Assembly (NCBI RefSeq): GCF_037440165.1
Contig: NZ_JBBIUQ010000002.1
Coordinates: 124,001-188,000 of the forward strand
Source: Ignavibacterium sp037440165
GTDB lineage: Bacteria > Bacteroidota > Ignavibacteria > Ignavibacteriales > Ignavibacteriaceae
DNA length: 64,000 nt
Reading direction: 5' to 3'
The position numbers were made by a program, and so were the translations under genes. Positions 8,123-16,921 of the stretch are shown one piece after another. How positions within the stretch are numbered: position 1 is the first letter of the stretch; the number at the start of each line of letters is the position of its first letter. The notes under the pieces are model-generated. The model was not told where the DNA came from. It ran no database searches and worked only from the letters and a program-made list of their open reading frames with translations.

Positions 8123-8574
8123 TGGGAACAAAATTTCAGGGTTCGGTAGAAGAAAAAATTGTATTAGACTGTTTTATTAAATTATTCCGTGCCTCCGAGC
8201 TAATCAGAAATAAGTCAAGAAGAGTTATAAATGATACTGGTTTTTCGAATGGTCAGTTTTTTGTTCTCGATGCGCTTTATCATTTAGGAAGTATGTCGCA
8301 AAAAATCCTTTCTGAAAAGATAATGCGAACGGAAGGTAATCTGACGATGATAATTTCTAATCTTCTGAAAAGAAAACTTATTAGAAGAGTTAGAAGCAAG
8401 CAGGATGGAAGAGTTTATATTATTTCATTAACTGAAAAAGGGAAAACAGAATATGAAAAACTGTTTCCATATTTTCTGCATTCAGTAAAATCTGATTTTG
8501 ATGTTTTATCTAAAGAAGAAAAAATTTTATTGCAAAATATTTGCAGAAAGTTAGGAGAAGTAAAAGCAGAGTAA
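8122..8574 (+). CDS. MarR-family transcriptional regulator
   Basis: A 150-residue winged-helix protein. The MarR core is visible: FSNGQFFVLDALYHLG, recognition helix region SEKIMRTEGNLTMIISNLLKRKLI, and the wing RSKQDGRVYIISLTEKG. It begins at a GTG that overlaps the stop of the small membrane protein upstream. The target is probably its own two-gene operon; the ligand is unknown. It is convergent with lpxD, the stops being 22 bp apart. Confidence 0.88.
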   Translation: MGTKFQGSVEEKIVLDCFIKLFRASELIRNKSRRVINDTGFSNGQFFVLDALYHLGSMSQKILSEKIMRTEGNLTMIISNLLKRKLIRRVRSKQDGRVYIISLTEKGKTEYEKLFPYFLHSVKSDFDVLSKEEKILLQNICRKLGEVKAE

Positions 8575-8596
8575 TTTGTTTTGAATTAGCTGTAAG

Positions 8597-9646
8597 CTAA
8601 GAATCTAATGTTTTGGTTTGCTTTAGATTTTTTATTTCTTCTTCAAGCTTTTTAATTTTTTCTGCGTAATCAGGAAGATTACGAATGTGAGCTTCGAGCT
8701 TTTGCGATGTTTTCAATTCTTTAGCTGGATATCCAAAATAATATCCTGGTTTTTTGATTGATTTAGAAATTCCTGACTGAGCCATAAGAACAACATTATC
8801 TCCAATTTCAATATGTCCTACTATACCAACTTGTCCGGCAATAATTACATGATTTCCGATTTTAGTACTTCCTGAAATTCCTGTCTGTGAAGAGATAACT
8901 GTATCTTCACCAACAACTACATTGTGTGCAATTTGTACAAGGTTATCAACCTTAGTTCCGCGTTTTATTATTGTTGAACCCAAAGCAGCACGATCAATTG
9001 CAACATTCGCACCGAGTTCAACATCATCTTCAATAATCACATTTCCAATTTGTGGAATTTTCTGGTAAACACCTTTTTCATCCGGATTAAAACCAAAGCC
9101 ATCACTTCCGATAACTGTTCCGGAATGGATTATTACACGATTACCAATCTTGCATTTTTCTCTGATGCTGATGTTGGAAAAAATCAGGCAATCATTTCCA
9201 ATTTCAACATCTTCATATAACACTGTGTTATGAAAGATTTTTGTATTATCACCGATAACACATCCTTTTGAAACAACAACATTCTTTCCGAGCGCGACAT
9301 TTTGTCCAAGCTTTGCTTCAGGATGAACAAATGCTGTATCATCAATTCCTGACAAAGGAAATTCCGGGGTAAAAAATTCCCTGAGTATTAAGAAGAAAGC
9401 TTTTTCAGGAAATTCAACTTCAATATAAGTTATATCAGATCTAGTCTTCTGAAGTTCTGGTTTGACTAATAATGCAGATGCTTTTGTTGTTTGTAGAAAT
9501 TTTTCGTAAGCAGGCAAATATATGAATGATAAATCACCTGAAGATGCTTCATCTATTTTAGCAAGAGAATGAATTAAAGTATATTCATCTCCGATTATTT
9601 TTCCGGAGACAAGCTCAGCAATTTGTTTTACAGAAAGATTTATCAT
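8597..9646 (-). CDS. lpxD: UDP-3-O-acylglucosamine N-acyltransferase
   Basis: A 349-residue LpxD, third enzyme of lipid A synthesis. The N-terminal uridine-binding domain (~1-100) is followed by a left-handed beta-helix of hexapeptide repeats (~105-310) with the catalytic-histidine region QIAHNVVVGEDT, then a C-terminal helix. The C-terminus carries extra charged helix (EKIKKLEEEIKNLKQ), probably coiled coil. It directly abuts the upstream Skp/OmpH gene (no gap) and closes the uppS-bamA-skp-skp-lpxD operon. Lipid A synthesis indicates an LPS-type outer membrane. Neither lpxC nor lpxA is in the window. Confidence 0.95.
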   Translation of the reverse strand: MINLSVKQIAELVSGKIIGDEYTLIHSLAKIDEASSGDLSFIYLPAYEKFLQTTKASALLVKPELQKTRSDITYIEVEFPEKAFFLILREFFTPEFPLSGIDDTAFVHPEAKLGQNVALGKNVVVSKGCVIGDNTKIFHNTVLYEDVEIGNDCLIFSNISIREKCKIGNRVIIHSGTVIGSDGFGFNPDEKGVYQKIPQIGNVIIEDDVELGANVAIDRAALGSTIIKRGTKVDNLVQIAHNVVVGEDTVISSQTGISGSTKIGNHVIIAGQVGIVGHIEIGDNVVLMAQSGISKSIKKPGYYFGYPAKELKTSQKLEAHIRNLPDYAEKIKKLEEEIKNLKQTKTLDS

Positions 9647-10153
9647 TTATATTTTTAGTTTAGCAAGCACCTTAGCTGTTATATCATATTTATCTTTAGC
9701 ATAGAGAATCATAATATCTCCGCTTCTGTCAAAAACAAAATCAAGATCTTCTTCCTGAGCAACTTCTTTTATAGCGTTGAAAACTTTGTTCTGAACCGGC
9801 TTCATGAGCTCATCCTGTTTTTGAAAAAGTTCCCCGTTAGTTCCGAATTTTTTCTCACGATACTCAGCAATCTGATTTTCAAGTTTAACAAGTTCTGATT
9901 CAGTTTCTGCTCTGGTTTGTTCAGACATAATCAATTTTCTTTTTTCATAGTCGTCATATTTTACTTTCCACTCAGATTCAAGTCTGTTTAATTCAGCTTG
10001 CCATTCCTGAATTAAAGCATCCAATCGCTGCCTGGCATCCTGTACATCCGGAAGTTGATCCATAATTGCATTCGAATCAATATAACCAATTTTAAGCTGA
10101 GCGAAAGAAATTGTGGAAATCAGTAAGAGAGCAAATAAAATATACTTTTTCAT
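9647..10153 (-). CDS. OmpH/Skp-family periplasmic chaperone (second copy)
   Basis: A Skp/OmpH-like protein: signal peptide MKKYILFALLLISTISFA, then the conserved start LKIGYIDSNAIMDQLPDVQDA, a long alpha-helical tentacle (~45-120) and the C-terminal strand FDRSGDIMILYA. Skp holds unfolded outer-membrane proteins on the way to BamA. The start is the ATG at 10153, because it begins a proper signal peptide; an upstream in-frame ATG at 10216 would add an unlikely leader. It is a paralogue of the next upstream gene. Confidence 0.9.
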   Translation of the reverse strand: MKKYILFALLLISTISFAQLKIGYIDSNAIMDQLPDVQDARQRLDALIQEWQAELNRLESEWKVKYDDYEKRKLIMSEQTRAETESELVKLENQIAEYREKKFGTNGELFQKQDELMKPVQNKVFNAIKEVAQEEDLDFVFDRSGDIMILYAKDKYDITAKVLAKLKI

Positions 10154-10244
10154 TTTTAATACCTGCAGATTTTTCTGAAGGAAAGTTACAATAAAATAAA
10201 AAAGTTCTCCCGCCAAAAATTACGGGAGAACTCTGATTAAAAAA

Positions 10245-10766
10245 TTAACTGCCTCTCTTAAGAGTATCCAATACCTTAAAAGTTATATCAAAAGCAGAAT
10301 CAGCATAAAGCAGAAGAATATCACCGCTTTTATCAAACACGAATGACATTCCTTCTTCTTTTGCTACTTTCTGGATTGCATCATAAATCTTTTTCTTAAC
10401 CGGGGCGAACAATTCTTCTTGTTTAGAATAAATTTCACCTGTTCCCTGCTGGAATTTTTGTTTTCTGAATTCCAGAATTTCTTGTTCCATTTTTACAATT
10501 CGCTGCTGAGCTTCAAGTTTTTTTTCATTGGGCATAGTTTCAGCTTGCTTCTGATAGTCCTGGATAGCTAATTGATATGCCTGAGTCATTGAATCAAGTT
10601 GTGCAGACCATTTGTTAGTAAGTGCATCAAGATCACCCTGAGCTTTAATTGCTTCAGAAAATTGAGTTAAAATAACTTCTGAATCAACATAGCCAATTTT
10701 TAAAGGAGCTTGTGCATAGATTGAAGTAGCAAAAAGAACTGCGATAATTAGAAAGTACTTTTTCAC
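10245..10766 (-). CDS. OmpH/Skp-family periplasmic chaperone (first copy)
   Basis: A 173-residue Skp/OmpH protein with signal peptide (cleavage after IYAQA), core LKIGYVDSEVILTQFSEA, central coiled-coil arms and C-terminal FDKSGDILLLYADSAFD. It follows bamA by 38 bp in the same operon. The tandem paralogues share the same layout and many identical positions, indicating an old duplication; such pairs are common downstream of bamA in Bacteroidota. It probably acts in the periplasm as a trimer with BamA clients. Confidence 0.92.
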   Translation of the reverse strand: MKKYFLIIAVLFATSIYAQAPLKIGYVDSEVILTQFSEAIKAQGDLDALTNKWSAQLDSMTQAYQLAIQDYQKQAETMPNEKKLEAQQRIVKMEQEILEFRKQKFQQGTGEIYSKQEELFAPVKKKIYDAIQKVAKEEGMSFVFDKSGDILLLYADSAFDITFKVLDTLKRGS

Positions 10767-10804
10767 TTTTTAATCCTCTTTCTTTATGAGTTGTTAAACA
10801 ATTA

Positions 10805-13306
10805 TTAAAATCCTTTTCCAAACTGAAAGTGGAAAAGCCAGGCAGGATCGTTGCCACTAACAGCTTTTCTGTCAAAACCATAACCAAGATCAAAACCTAT
10901 CAGACCAATTGGATTTATCAATAGTCTAGCACCAAATCCAACAGATCGTCGAAGGTCAAAAATATCTGTTTTCTCAAAACTTTCAAAAACATTGCCTGCT
11001 TCTGCAAAAGCAAGAATGTAAAGTGGAATCGGCTCAATTGAAACTGCTAATCTTAATTCAGTTCCGAATTTTGCCATCACTCTTCCACCAACAACTTGTC
11101 CATTTACATTTTTCGGACCAACTGTTCTGTCATCATATCCTCTCAGAGATGTTGTTGCGATGATTAGTCCATTTCCACCCATATAATAGAATTCAAAAGG
11201 TTGAATCTTTGTTCCGCGAACAATTTCATCTATATAACCAAGATCCGCAATTGTATATAAAGTAATTCTGTTTGTATTAAAAAGTCTGCGGTACCATTCA
11301 GCAGTAAAACCAATTTTCAGATAATCAACATCACCGGGAAGTAAAGGACCACCAGATAATTCAGCATCAAGTTGAACTGAAGAACCAATTGATGGAAATA
11401 TTGGATTATCGATATCTTTTCTAGCTATAAGTCCGCCAACAGTATACTGATTAGTTTTTCCTTCAACATAAAAACCTTGTCCTTCAAGAACATTGTTGTA
11501 CTGATATTTAACACGACCTTGAATATAGAAGAAATCATCTGGCCAGCGAAGTTTTCGGCCTACTCTTATTGTGGCGCCTGTTTGTCTCAGGTCATAAACA
11601 TATTGCTGTCTGGTATCGAAAATTTCTGCGCCAACAGATGTCGGAGTATCAAACAGCCAGGGCTCGGTAAAACCAAGCGTAAAAGTTCTATATAAACTTC
11701 CAACACCAAACTGCCAGTTAAAACTTAGTACTTGTCCTCCACCAAGTGTAAAAGGTTCAGTAATGGAAAAGTTTGTTAAAGTAATTCCAATAGCTCCGCT
11801 AAAACCGAATGCACCACTGTAACCAACGGAAGCGTTTAAGTAGTCACTTGATTTTTCTTCAACACGGAAAGAGATATCAACTGTGCTGTCACTTGCTAAC
11901 TTGGTTCCTATTCCTTCAGCACCATAGAGTTTTTCCACATTGAAGTACTGGAGGTTTGCAAGGTTCTGAATGCTTCTCAATAATAAAGCCCGATTGAAGT
12001 AATCGCCAGGAATTGTATAAAGTTCGCGTCTTATAACTTTTTCTTTTGTTTTATCGTTACCTTCGATATCAACTTTGTTTACTGTGAATTGATTTCTCTC
12101 TTCAATTCTTATTTCAATATCTACTGAGTCTTCAGCAACTTTTATTTCTTTTGGCTGGAGATTAAATGTAAGATATCCATTATCAAGATAAAGTGAAGAT
12201 ACATCCGTTTGTTTTTCATTGCCTCTTAAATTCTTTTCGAATTTATCTGCATCAAAAATATCTCCTTTGGCAATATCTAATCTTTCCGAAAGAATTTCGC
12301 CTGGATAAACTGTATTTCCAATCCAGATAATATTTCTAATTTTGTACTGAAGACCTTCATAAACTTCCATTCTGATAGTAAGGTCTTTTTTATTATTTGA
12401 ATAAATCAGAGTATCAGAAACAATAGCAGCATCACGATAACCATTCTTTCTGTAGAATTTAATTATTTCCTGTTTATCTTTTTTATAATTTTCAAAATCA
12501 AATTTTCCACTGCCCCAAAATTTCCACCATTTTGCTTCGTTAATTTCTTCCATTGCATCTTTAAGATCATCTTCATCAAAAGCTTTATTTCCGACAAATT
12601 CAATTTTTCTTACGCGGACTTCCTCACCTTCATCAATAATAAATTTTATTATTACTCTGTCTTTAATTCTTGAAATAAGGTCCGAATATTTAGTGTCACC
12701 TCTGATATATCGGAATTCAAATTCATCTGAAAAATCTTTGTCATTTCTCCATCGTGTTATAATTTCTTCTTCTGTTGTATCTGCTGAAAGAAATGTGTAG
12801 AACTTGTTCTGAATGTTTGCACTAAGCAATCCTTCTTTCTCATATTCCTTAAGAATTTTTTGTTTTAACTTGGCAATGTCTTGAGGTTTAATGACAGTGC
12901 CTCTTAAGAAAGTTACATTTTTTTCGAGATCACTGGTGCCTATTTCATCATTGCCCTCAAAAACAATTTTTTCAAACCTTGGGTATTCTTCAACTTTTAT
13001 CTGAAGAAAAATTCCGTCGCCTATTTCTTTATCGACAATCAGTTGCACATCCTTAAAAATATTTAATGCCCAGAGATTTTTTATTGCGCTGATAGTTTTA
13101 TCCCCTGGAACCTGTATTTCATCATTAACTTTGATACCACTTGCTGAAATTATAGCATTTGCATCGGCGGTTTTGTTGCCTGCGACTGTAATACCAAGCA
13201 CTTTATAAACTTTACTCTGTCCTTGTGCAAAAGCAATCTGAATAGAAAAGATAAATGAAAGTAGTATGAAAAGATTAACTAATCTGAGAAGGGAGTTTTT
13301 CTGCAT
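10805..13306 (-). CDS. bamA: Outer-membrane protein assembly factor BamA
   Basis: An 833-residue Omp85 protein: signal peptide (MQKNSLLRLVNLFILLSF...FAQ), about five POTRA domains (residues ~30-420; typical tail motifs such as YPRFEKIVFEGND, VRKIEFVGNKAFDEDDL and VNKVDIEGNDKTKEKVIRRE), then a 16-strand barrel with a terminal strand ending in FQFGKGF. The ATG at 13306 is chosen because it starts the signal peptide; the open frame runs farther upstream into uppS. Its 5' end overlaps the uppS 3' end by 32 bp. BamA inserts beta-barrel proteins in the outer membrane. Confidence 0.95.
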   Translation of the reverse strand: MQKNSLLRLVNLFILLSFIFSIQIAFAQGQSKVYKVLGITVAGNKTADANAIISASGIKVNDEIQVPGDKTISAIKNLWALNIFKDVQLIVDKEIGDGIFLQIKVEEYPRFEKIVFEGNDEIGTSDLEKNVTFLRGTVIKPQDIAKLKQKILKEYEKEGLLSANIQNKFYTFLSADTTEEEIITRWRNDKDFSDEFEFRYIRGDTKYSDLISRIKDRVIIKFIIDEGEEVRVRKIEFVGNKAFDEDDLKDAMEEINEAKWWKFWGSGKFDFENYKKDKQEIIKFYRKNGYRDAAIVSDTLIYSNNKKDLTIRMEVYEGLQYKIRNIIWIGNTVYPGEILSERLDIAKGDIFDADKFEKNLRGNEKQTDVSSLYLDNGYLTFNLQPKEIKVAEDSVDIEIRIEERNQFTVNKVDIEGNDKTKEKVIRRELYTIPGDYFNRALLLRSIQNLANLQYFNVEKLYGAEGIGTKLASDSTVDISFRVEEKSSDYLNASVGYSGAFGFSGAIGITLTNFSITEPFTLGGGQVLSFNWQFGVGSLYRTFTLGFTEPWLFDTPTSVGAEIFDTRQQYVYDLRQTGATIRVGRKLRWPDDFFYIQGRVKYQYNNVLEGQGFYVEGKTNQYTVGGLIARKDIDNPIFPSIGSSVQLDAELSGGPLLPGDVDYLKIGFTAEWYRRLFNTNRITLYTIADLGYIDEIVRGTKIQPFEFYYMGGNGLIIATTSLRGYDDRTVGPKNVNGQVVGGRVMAKFGTELRLAVSIEPIPLYILAFAEAGNVFESFEKTDIFDLRRSVGFGARLLINPIGLIGFDLGYGFDRKAVSGNDPAWLFHFQFGKGF

Positions 13307-14108
13307 TCGTAACGCCTTTTGAATTGACTTCTTTTTTAATTTGTTCACTAACTTTACCAAATCTCCGTTCGCGCTTCTGAAATGCACGAATAGATTCATA
13401 TAAATGATGCCTGTTAAAATCAGGCCAATAAATATCTGTGATAACAAATTCTGAATATGCAATTTGCCACAGTAGAAAATTACTTACTCTGAATTCCCCA
13501 CTTGTTCGGATTACCAAATCTGGATCCGGTAAATCTTTAGTAGTTAAAAACTGCGAGAACAATTTTTCATTAATTTCTTCAGCTCTGATATCACCTTTTT
13601 CAACTGCTTTAGAAATTTTTTTAACCGCTTCAAGAATTTCCCACCTGCCGCTATAGCTTAAAGCCAGATTAAGAACCATCTTCTTGTTATTTTTAGTTCT
13701 TTCGATATCAGCTTTCAACTGTTTCTGTACTTCATAAGGAAGTGCATCAGTATCACCGATGGTCGTAAGCTTTATATCATTCTCACAAAGTTCATCAACA
13801 CGGTCCTTTAAGCTATTCAATAGTAATCGCATCAGAGTTGATACTTCATCTTTTGGGCGTTTCCAGTTTTCAGTTGAAAAGGTATAAAGTGTTAAATACT
13901 TTACTCCTATTTCAGCACAAGCTTCTACAATGTCTTTGACGGTATCAACACCTCTTTTGTGCCCTGCAACTCTTGGTAATCCTCTTTTCTTTGCCCATCT
14001 GCCATTTCCATCCATTATTATGGCGATGTGCTTTGGAATTTCACCAGACTTTTTTAATTCATTCTGCAGCTTTTCATCAGAAACTGATTTTTTCTTACTC
14101 AATTTCAA
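13275..14108 (-). CDS. uppS: Isoprenyl transferase (undecaprenyl diphosphate synthase)
   Basis: A 277-residue cis-prenyltransferase with the hallmark HIAIIMDGNGRWAKKRGLPR, followed by GHKRGVD, LTLYTFSTENWKRP and the C-terminal RTSGEFRVSNFLLWQIAYSE. Length is a little above the usual ~250 because of a charged N-terminal extension. It makes the lipid carrier for peptidoglycan and O-antigen. It is first in the envelope operon and overlaps bamA by 32 bp. The window shows no strong promoter directly upstream. Confidence 0.95.
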   Translation of the reverse strand: MKLSKKKSVSDEKLQNELKKSGEIPKHIAIIMDGNGRWAKKRGLPRVAGHKRGVDTVKDIVEACAEIGVKYLTLYTFSTENWKRPKDEVSTLMRLLLNSLKDRVDELCENDIKLTTIGDTDALPYEVQKQLKADIERTKNNKKMVLNLALSYSGRWEILEAVKKISKAVEKGDIRAEEINEKLFSQFLTTKDLPDPDLVIRTSGEFRVSNFLLWQIAYSEFVITDIYWPDFNRHHLYESIRAFQKRERRFGKVSEQIKKEVNSKGVTNAEKLPSQIS

Positions 14109-14222
14109 ATCCTATTAATGATTGAGCGTGTAAAGTTAAATTCAGAGTGTTAGAAAATCAAGAAACTAATCGGTACTATTACTCAGCTCACTCAGGAATA
14201 AGTCTAATGATTTGCAAATCAA

Positions 14223-14654
14223 TCAGGAGAAGAGCACATTATTGTTTTTTCGGCGAAGACTTTGTTCAGGATTCTGATGGTCTATAATCTGAATTAAACG
14301 AATATTTTTCTTAACTTCATCTGGTAATGTGTTGAGCAAGCTTTTGGCAATTTTATAATTTTTCAGAGAAACACCTATAAACAATGCTACACGCTTGCCA
14401 TTAAATTTAGTTTGTCTTGTTGAAAGGTAAATTATTTTATTTTGTGTTTTATTTAAATCAATAAAGTCTTCATCATTTAAAACTATTCCGATGGCAAAAG
14501 AATCATTATATCTGGCAATTACATCCACATCATAGATACCAACTTTATCTGGTTCGGGTAAATAAGTACCATATTTTCTTGAAACAGTCATGTAACCTCT
14601 TTTCCAGAAGTGTTCAATCAAAGCATCAACATCTTTTCTTTTATCGTAAGTCAT
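14223..14654 (-). CDS. Hypothetical protein, possible restriction-endonuclease-like fold
   Basis: A 143-residue soluble protein not matched to a named family by eye. The order helix (DALIEHFWKRGY), strand with acidic residues (YDVDVIARY), strand (SFAIGIVLND), strand (KRVALFIGVS) resembles the core of PD-(D/E)XK nucleases, but the expected E-x-K on the third strand is absent, so catalysis is doubtful. It is third in the lexA transcript, 11 bp after the WYL-like gene, so it is likely under LexA control. Function is unknown. Confidence 0.6.
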   Translation of the reverse strand: MTYDKRKDVDALIEHFWKRGYMTVSRKYGTYLPEPDKVGIYDVDVIARYNDSFAIGIVLNDEDFIDLNKTQNKIIYLSTRQTKFNGKRVALFIGVSLKNYKIAKSLLNTLPDEVKKNIRLIQIIDHQNPEQSLRRKNNNVLFS

Positions 14655-14665
14655 TTAATACTCCT

Positions 14666-14914
14666 TTAAGATGCCATTGGAATAATGGGAATGACAGGTG
14701 AGAATTTGTAATCATTAAAAACTTTGATGTTCGCCATTTTTCTGAAATCAAATTTCTTTACTTTGTTGGATGACGAAACTTTTGCATAAAGAACTTTATT
14801 TCCGTTTCTATCTGTACTTATATAATAAGGTTCAACAACCCATTCAAATAAGCCATAATAAAACCTGACTTTAGATCTTGATTTTATAGCTTCGCGAAAA
14901 ATTTCTGATTTCAT
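14666..14914 (-). CDS. Small single-domain WYL-like protein
   Basis: An 82-residue protein whose whole length fits the WYL-domain pattern: an N-terminal helix (FREAIKSRSKVRFYYG), a strand pair with VVEPYYIS, then a turn and KKFDFRKMANIKV. WYL domains bind ligands or nucleic acid and usually sit behind an HTH; here there is none. It lies 14 bp after lexA and 11 bp before the next gene, so it is probably SOS-regulated. Assignment is from pattern only and is moderately sure. Confidence 0.6.
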   Translation of the reverse strand: MKSEIFREAIKSRSKVRFYYGLFEWVVEPYYISTDRNGNKVLYAKVSSSNKVKKFDFRKMANIKVFNDYKFSPVIPIIPMAS

Positions 14915-14928
14915 TACTTACTCCTTTC

Positions 14929-15573
14929 TTAATTAAACCATCTTAATACACCAATGACTTTTCCGATAAGAGAAAAATTGTTTCTCTCAGTAACAGTAAT
15001 TGGTTCGTAGTTTTCATTTTGTGGAATCAGAAAAACTTTATTGTTTTTCTTTTCATAATTCTTTACTGTAATTTCATCATCAACTCTTGCTACAACAATA
15101 TCAGTTTGTGATACTTTTTCATTGGGATTTACGATTACCAAATCACCATCAAAAATTCCAGCATTGATCATACTGTCGCCCGTAACTTTTAGAGCGAAAC
15201 AGTCTTTATTATTTCTGAAAAAGTGCGAATCGATGGCAATAGTTCCTTGTAGATTCTCTTCTGATAAAATTGGTGAACCTGCAGCAACCCTTCCAACAAC
15301 AGGAATTGAAATGACTTTAGTGTTGATAAAGGTATTATCTGATTCACCCGCCGATGATAATTTATTTAGCGTAATTGCCCGACTTGCGAAACTTTCAATC
15401 TTCAGATATCCTTTTTTCTTTAGTGCATCCAGATGCCGTTTAACTCCGAAAGTAGAGGCCATGCCAAAGTTTGACGCAATTTCTCTGAGAGTTGGAGGAA
15501 ATCCATTTTCAATAATAAACTTTTGAATAAAATCCAGAATTTCTTTCTGGCGGTCGGTTAATTTGTTTTTCAT
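14929..15573 (-). CDS. lexA: LexA repressor / SOS protease
   Basis: A 214-residue LexA: N-terminal winged helix (~1-70, TDRQKEILDFIQKFIIENGFPPTLREIA), self-cleavage site A98-G99 in GRVAAGSP, catalytic S134 (GDSMI) and K171 (TVKNY). All residues for RecA-stimulated autocleavage are present. A near-consensus promoter lies directly upstream and contains two copies of AGTGAACA that could be LexA binding sites. Two small genes follow closely and likely share the transcript. Confidence 0.95.
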   Translation of the reverse strand: MKNKLTDRQKEILDFIQKFIIENGFPPTLREIASNFGMASTFGVKRHLDALKKKGYLKIESFASRAITLNKLSSAGESDNTFINTKVISIPVVGRVAAGSPILSEENLQGTIAIDSHFFRNNKDCFALKVTGDSMINAGIFDGDLVIVNPNEKVSQTDIVVARVDDEITVKNYEKKNNKVFLIPQNENYEPITVTERNNFSLIGKVIGVLRWFN

Positions 15574-15598
15574 ATTTATTGCTCATTTGTTCACTACA

Positions 15599-15627
15599 AA
15601 TATAGTGTGCGAGTGTTCACTTGTCAA
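15599..15627 (-). promoter_or_regulatory. lexA promoter with repeated AGTGAACA
   Basis: On the minus strand: -35 TTGACA (15622-15627), 17-bp spacer, -10 TATATT (15599-15604), ATG 25 bp downstream of the -10. AGTGAACA occurs twice on the minus strand, once inside the spacer and once just after the -10 box, starts 26 bp apart. Such placement would let a repressor block RNA polymerase. That LexA is the binder is inference. Confidence 0.65.
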
Positions 15628-15652
15628 GATATTTTTAAATGAAATTTTAGGA

Positions 15653-15692
15653 ATAAAAAAGGCTGCCTGATAATTATTTGTCAGACAGCCTT
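15653..15692 (-). terminator. Rho-independent terminator of ilvE
   Basis: Read on the minus strand, a stem of about 12 bp (AAGGCTGTCTGA with TCAGGCAGCCTT, one G-T pair) is followed by a run of T. It lies just after the ilvE stop at 15723 and before the lexA promoter. Confidence 0.85.
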
Positions 15693-15722
15693 GCAATATT
15701 TATTGTGTTAGAATGGTAAGAA

Positions 15723-16811
15723 TTAAACTTCTATGCTTTTCTTTTCAACCTTAAAAATCCAATTGTGTGAATCTTCTTTTTCTCCGTAGTGAATTGCAGT
15801 TAGTTCATTAAAAAGTTTCAAATCAAGTTCGCCAACTTTACCATCATTAATAATCATATCTTTTCCTTTATAAGATAATAATCCTACTGAAGAGATAACA
15901 GCGGCCGTACCAGTACCAAAAACTCCAACCAGATTACCAGAATCATAAGCATCAATGACTTCACGCATAGAAATTAGTCTTTCATTTATATTGTATCCCC
16001 ACTCTTTCAATAGCTGAATTACGGATCTTCTAGTTATTCCGGGAAGAATTGAACCAGTTAGTTTTGGAGTTGCAACTTCATCTTTGAAGTGGATAAAAAT
16101 GTTCATAGTTCCAACTTCTTCAATATATTTTTGTTCAACGCCATCCAGCCAAAGAACCTGAGTAAAGCCTTTCTGAGCAGCTTCTTTTGCAGCAAGAAGA
16201 CTCGCAGCATAGTTAGCGGCAGTTTTACATTCTCCCAAACCTTTTCTCACTGCTCTTACATAATCATCCTGAGCAAGAATCTTAACCGGTTTAAATCCTT
16301 CCATATAATAAGCTCCAACAGGTGAGAGTATAATTACAAACTTATATTTATATGACGGCCTAACACCCAGGGCAGGATCTGATCCAAACATGAAAGGTCT
16401 TATATAAAGAGACTCTCCCTTTTTGGTTGGAATCCAATCGCTATCAATTGCAATTAGCTCTTTCATTGCCTCAAGTACAAAGTCTGTATCGATAAGCGGC
16501 ATACAAATTCTCTTAGCAGAATTATTTAATCTTTGAAGATGTGCATCGGGTCTGAAAATCTGAACTTCATCATCAGCAGTCTTGAATGCTTTAAGTCCTT
16601 CAAATATTGTCTGTCCATAATGTATAAAGGATGTAGCGGGATGCAAATAAAGATCGCTGAGAGGTTTAATTGTCGCATTATGCCAGCCGAGTTCATCAGA
16701 ATAATCCATCTCAAACATGTGATCTGTAAAATATTGTCCAAAACCTAATTTCTCAGGAAGGTTAATTTTGTCTCTTATTTCTTTTAACTGATAAATGATT
16801 TTGTTTTTCAT
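15723..16811 (-). CDS. ilvE: Branched-chain amino acid aminotransferase
   Basis: A 362-residue class IV PLP aminotransferase that interconverts Leu/Ile/Val and their 2-oxo acids. Motifs: FEGLKAFKTADDEVQIFRPDAHLQR, the PLP-lysine segment GLGECKTAANYAASLLA, EEVGTMNIF and the C-terminal GTGTAAVISSVG. The length matches the eukaryote-like, longer IlvE group (BCAT type II). The start at 16811 is preferred over 16826 because GGAAGGA lies 8 bp before it. It is monocistronic: its own terminator follows, and the gene upstream is 110 bp away. Confidence 0.94.
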   Translation of the reverse strand: MKNKIIYQLKEIRDKINLPEKLGFGQYFTDHMFEMDYSDELGWHNATIKPLSDLYLHPATSFIHYGQTIFEGLKAFKTADDEVQIFRPDAHLQRLNNSAKRICMPLIDTDFVLEAMKELIAIDSDWIPTKKGESLYIRPFMFGSDPALGVRPSYKYKFVIILSPVGAYYMEGFKPVKILAQDDYVRAVRKGLGECKTAANYAASLLAAKEAAQKGFTQVLWLDGVEQKYIEEVGTMNIFIHFKDEVATPKLTGSILPGITRRSVIQLLKEWGYNINERLISMREVIDAYDSGNLVGVFGTGTAAVISSVGLLSYKGKDMIINDGKVGELDLKLFNELTAIHYGEKEDSHNWIFKVEKKSIEV

Positions 16812-16921
16812 AATGTGTCCTTCCAAAATTTTAAATGCTTTATATGATATTTAAAGAAAATAAAGAACAAATGAAATTAAATTCGTAACACAGAGATTGC
16901 TGATTGTGAATTAATTCATTT

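Noticed and set aside
8586..8600. Small inverted repeat TTAGC/GCTAA between marR and lpxD as a terminator
   Set aside because: The stem is only 5 bp, overlaps the lpxD stop and has no T run, so it is too weak to call.
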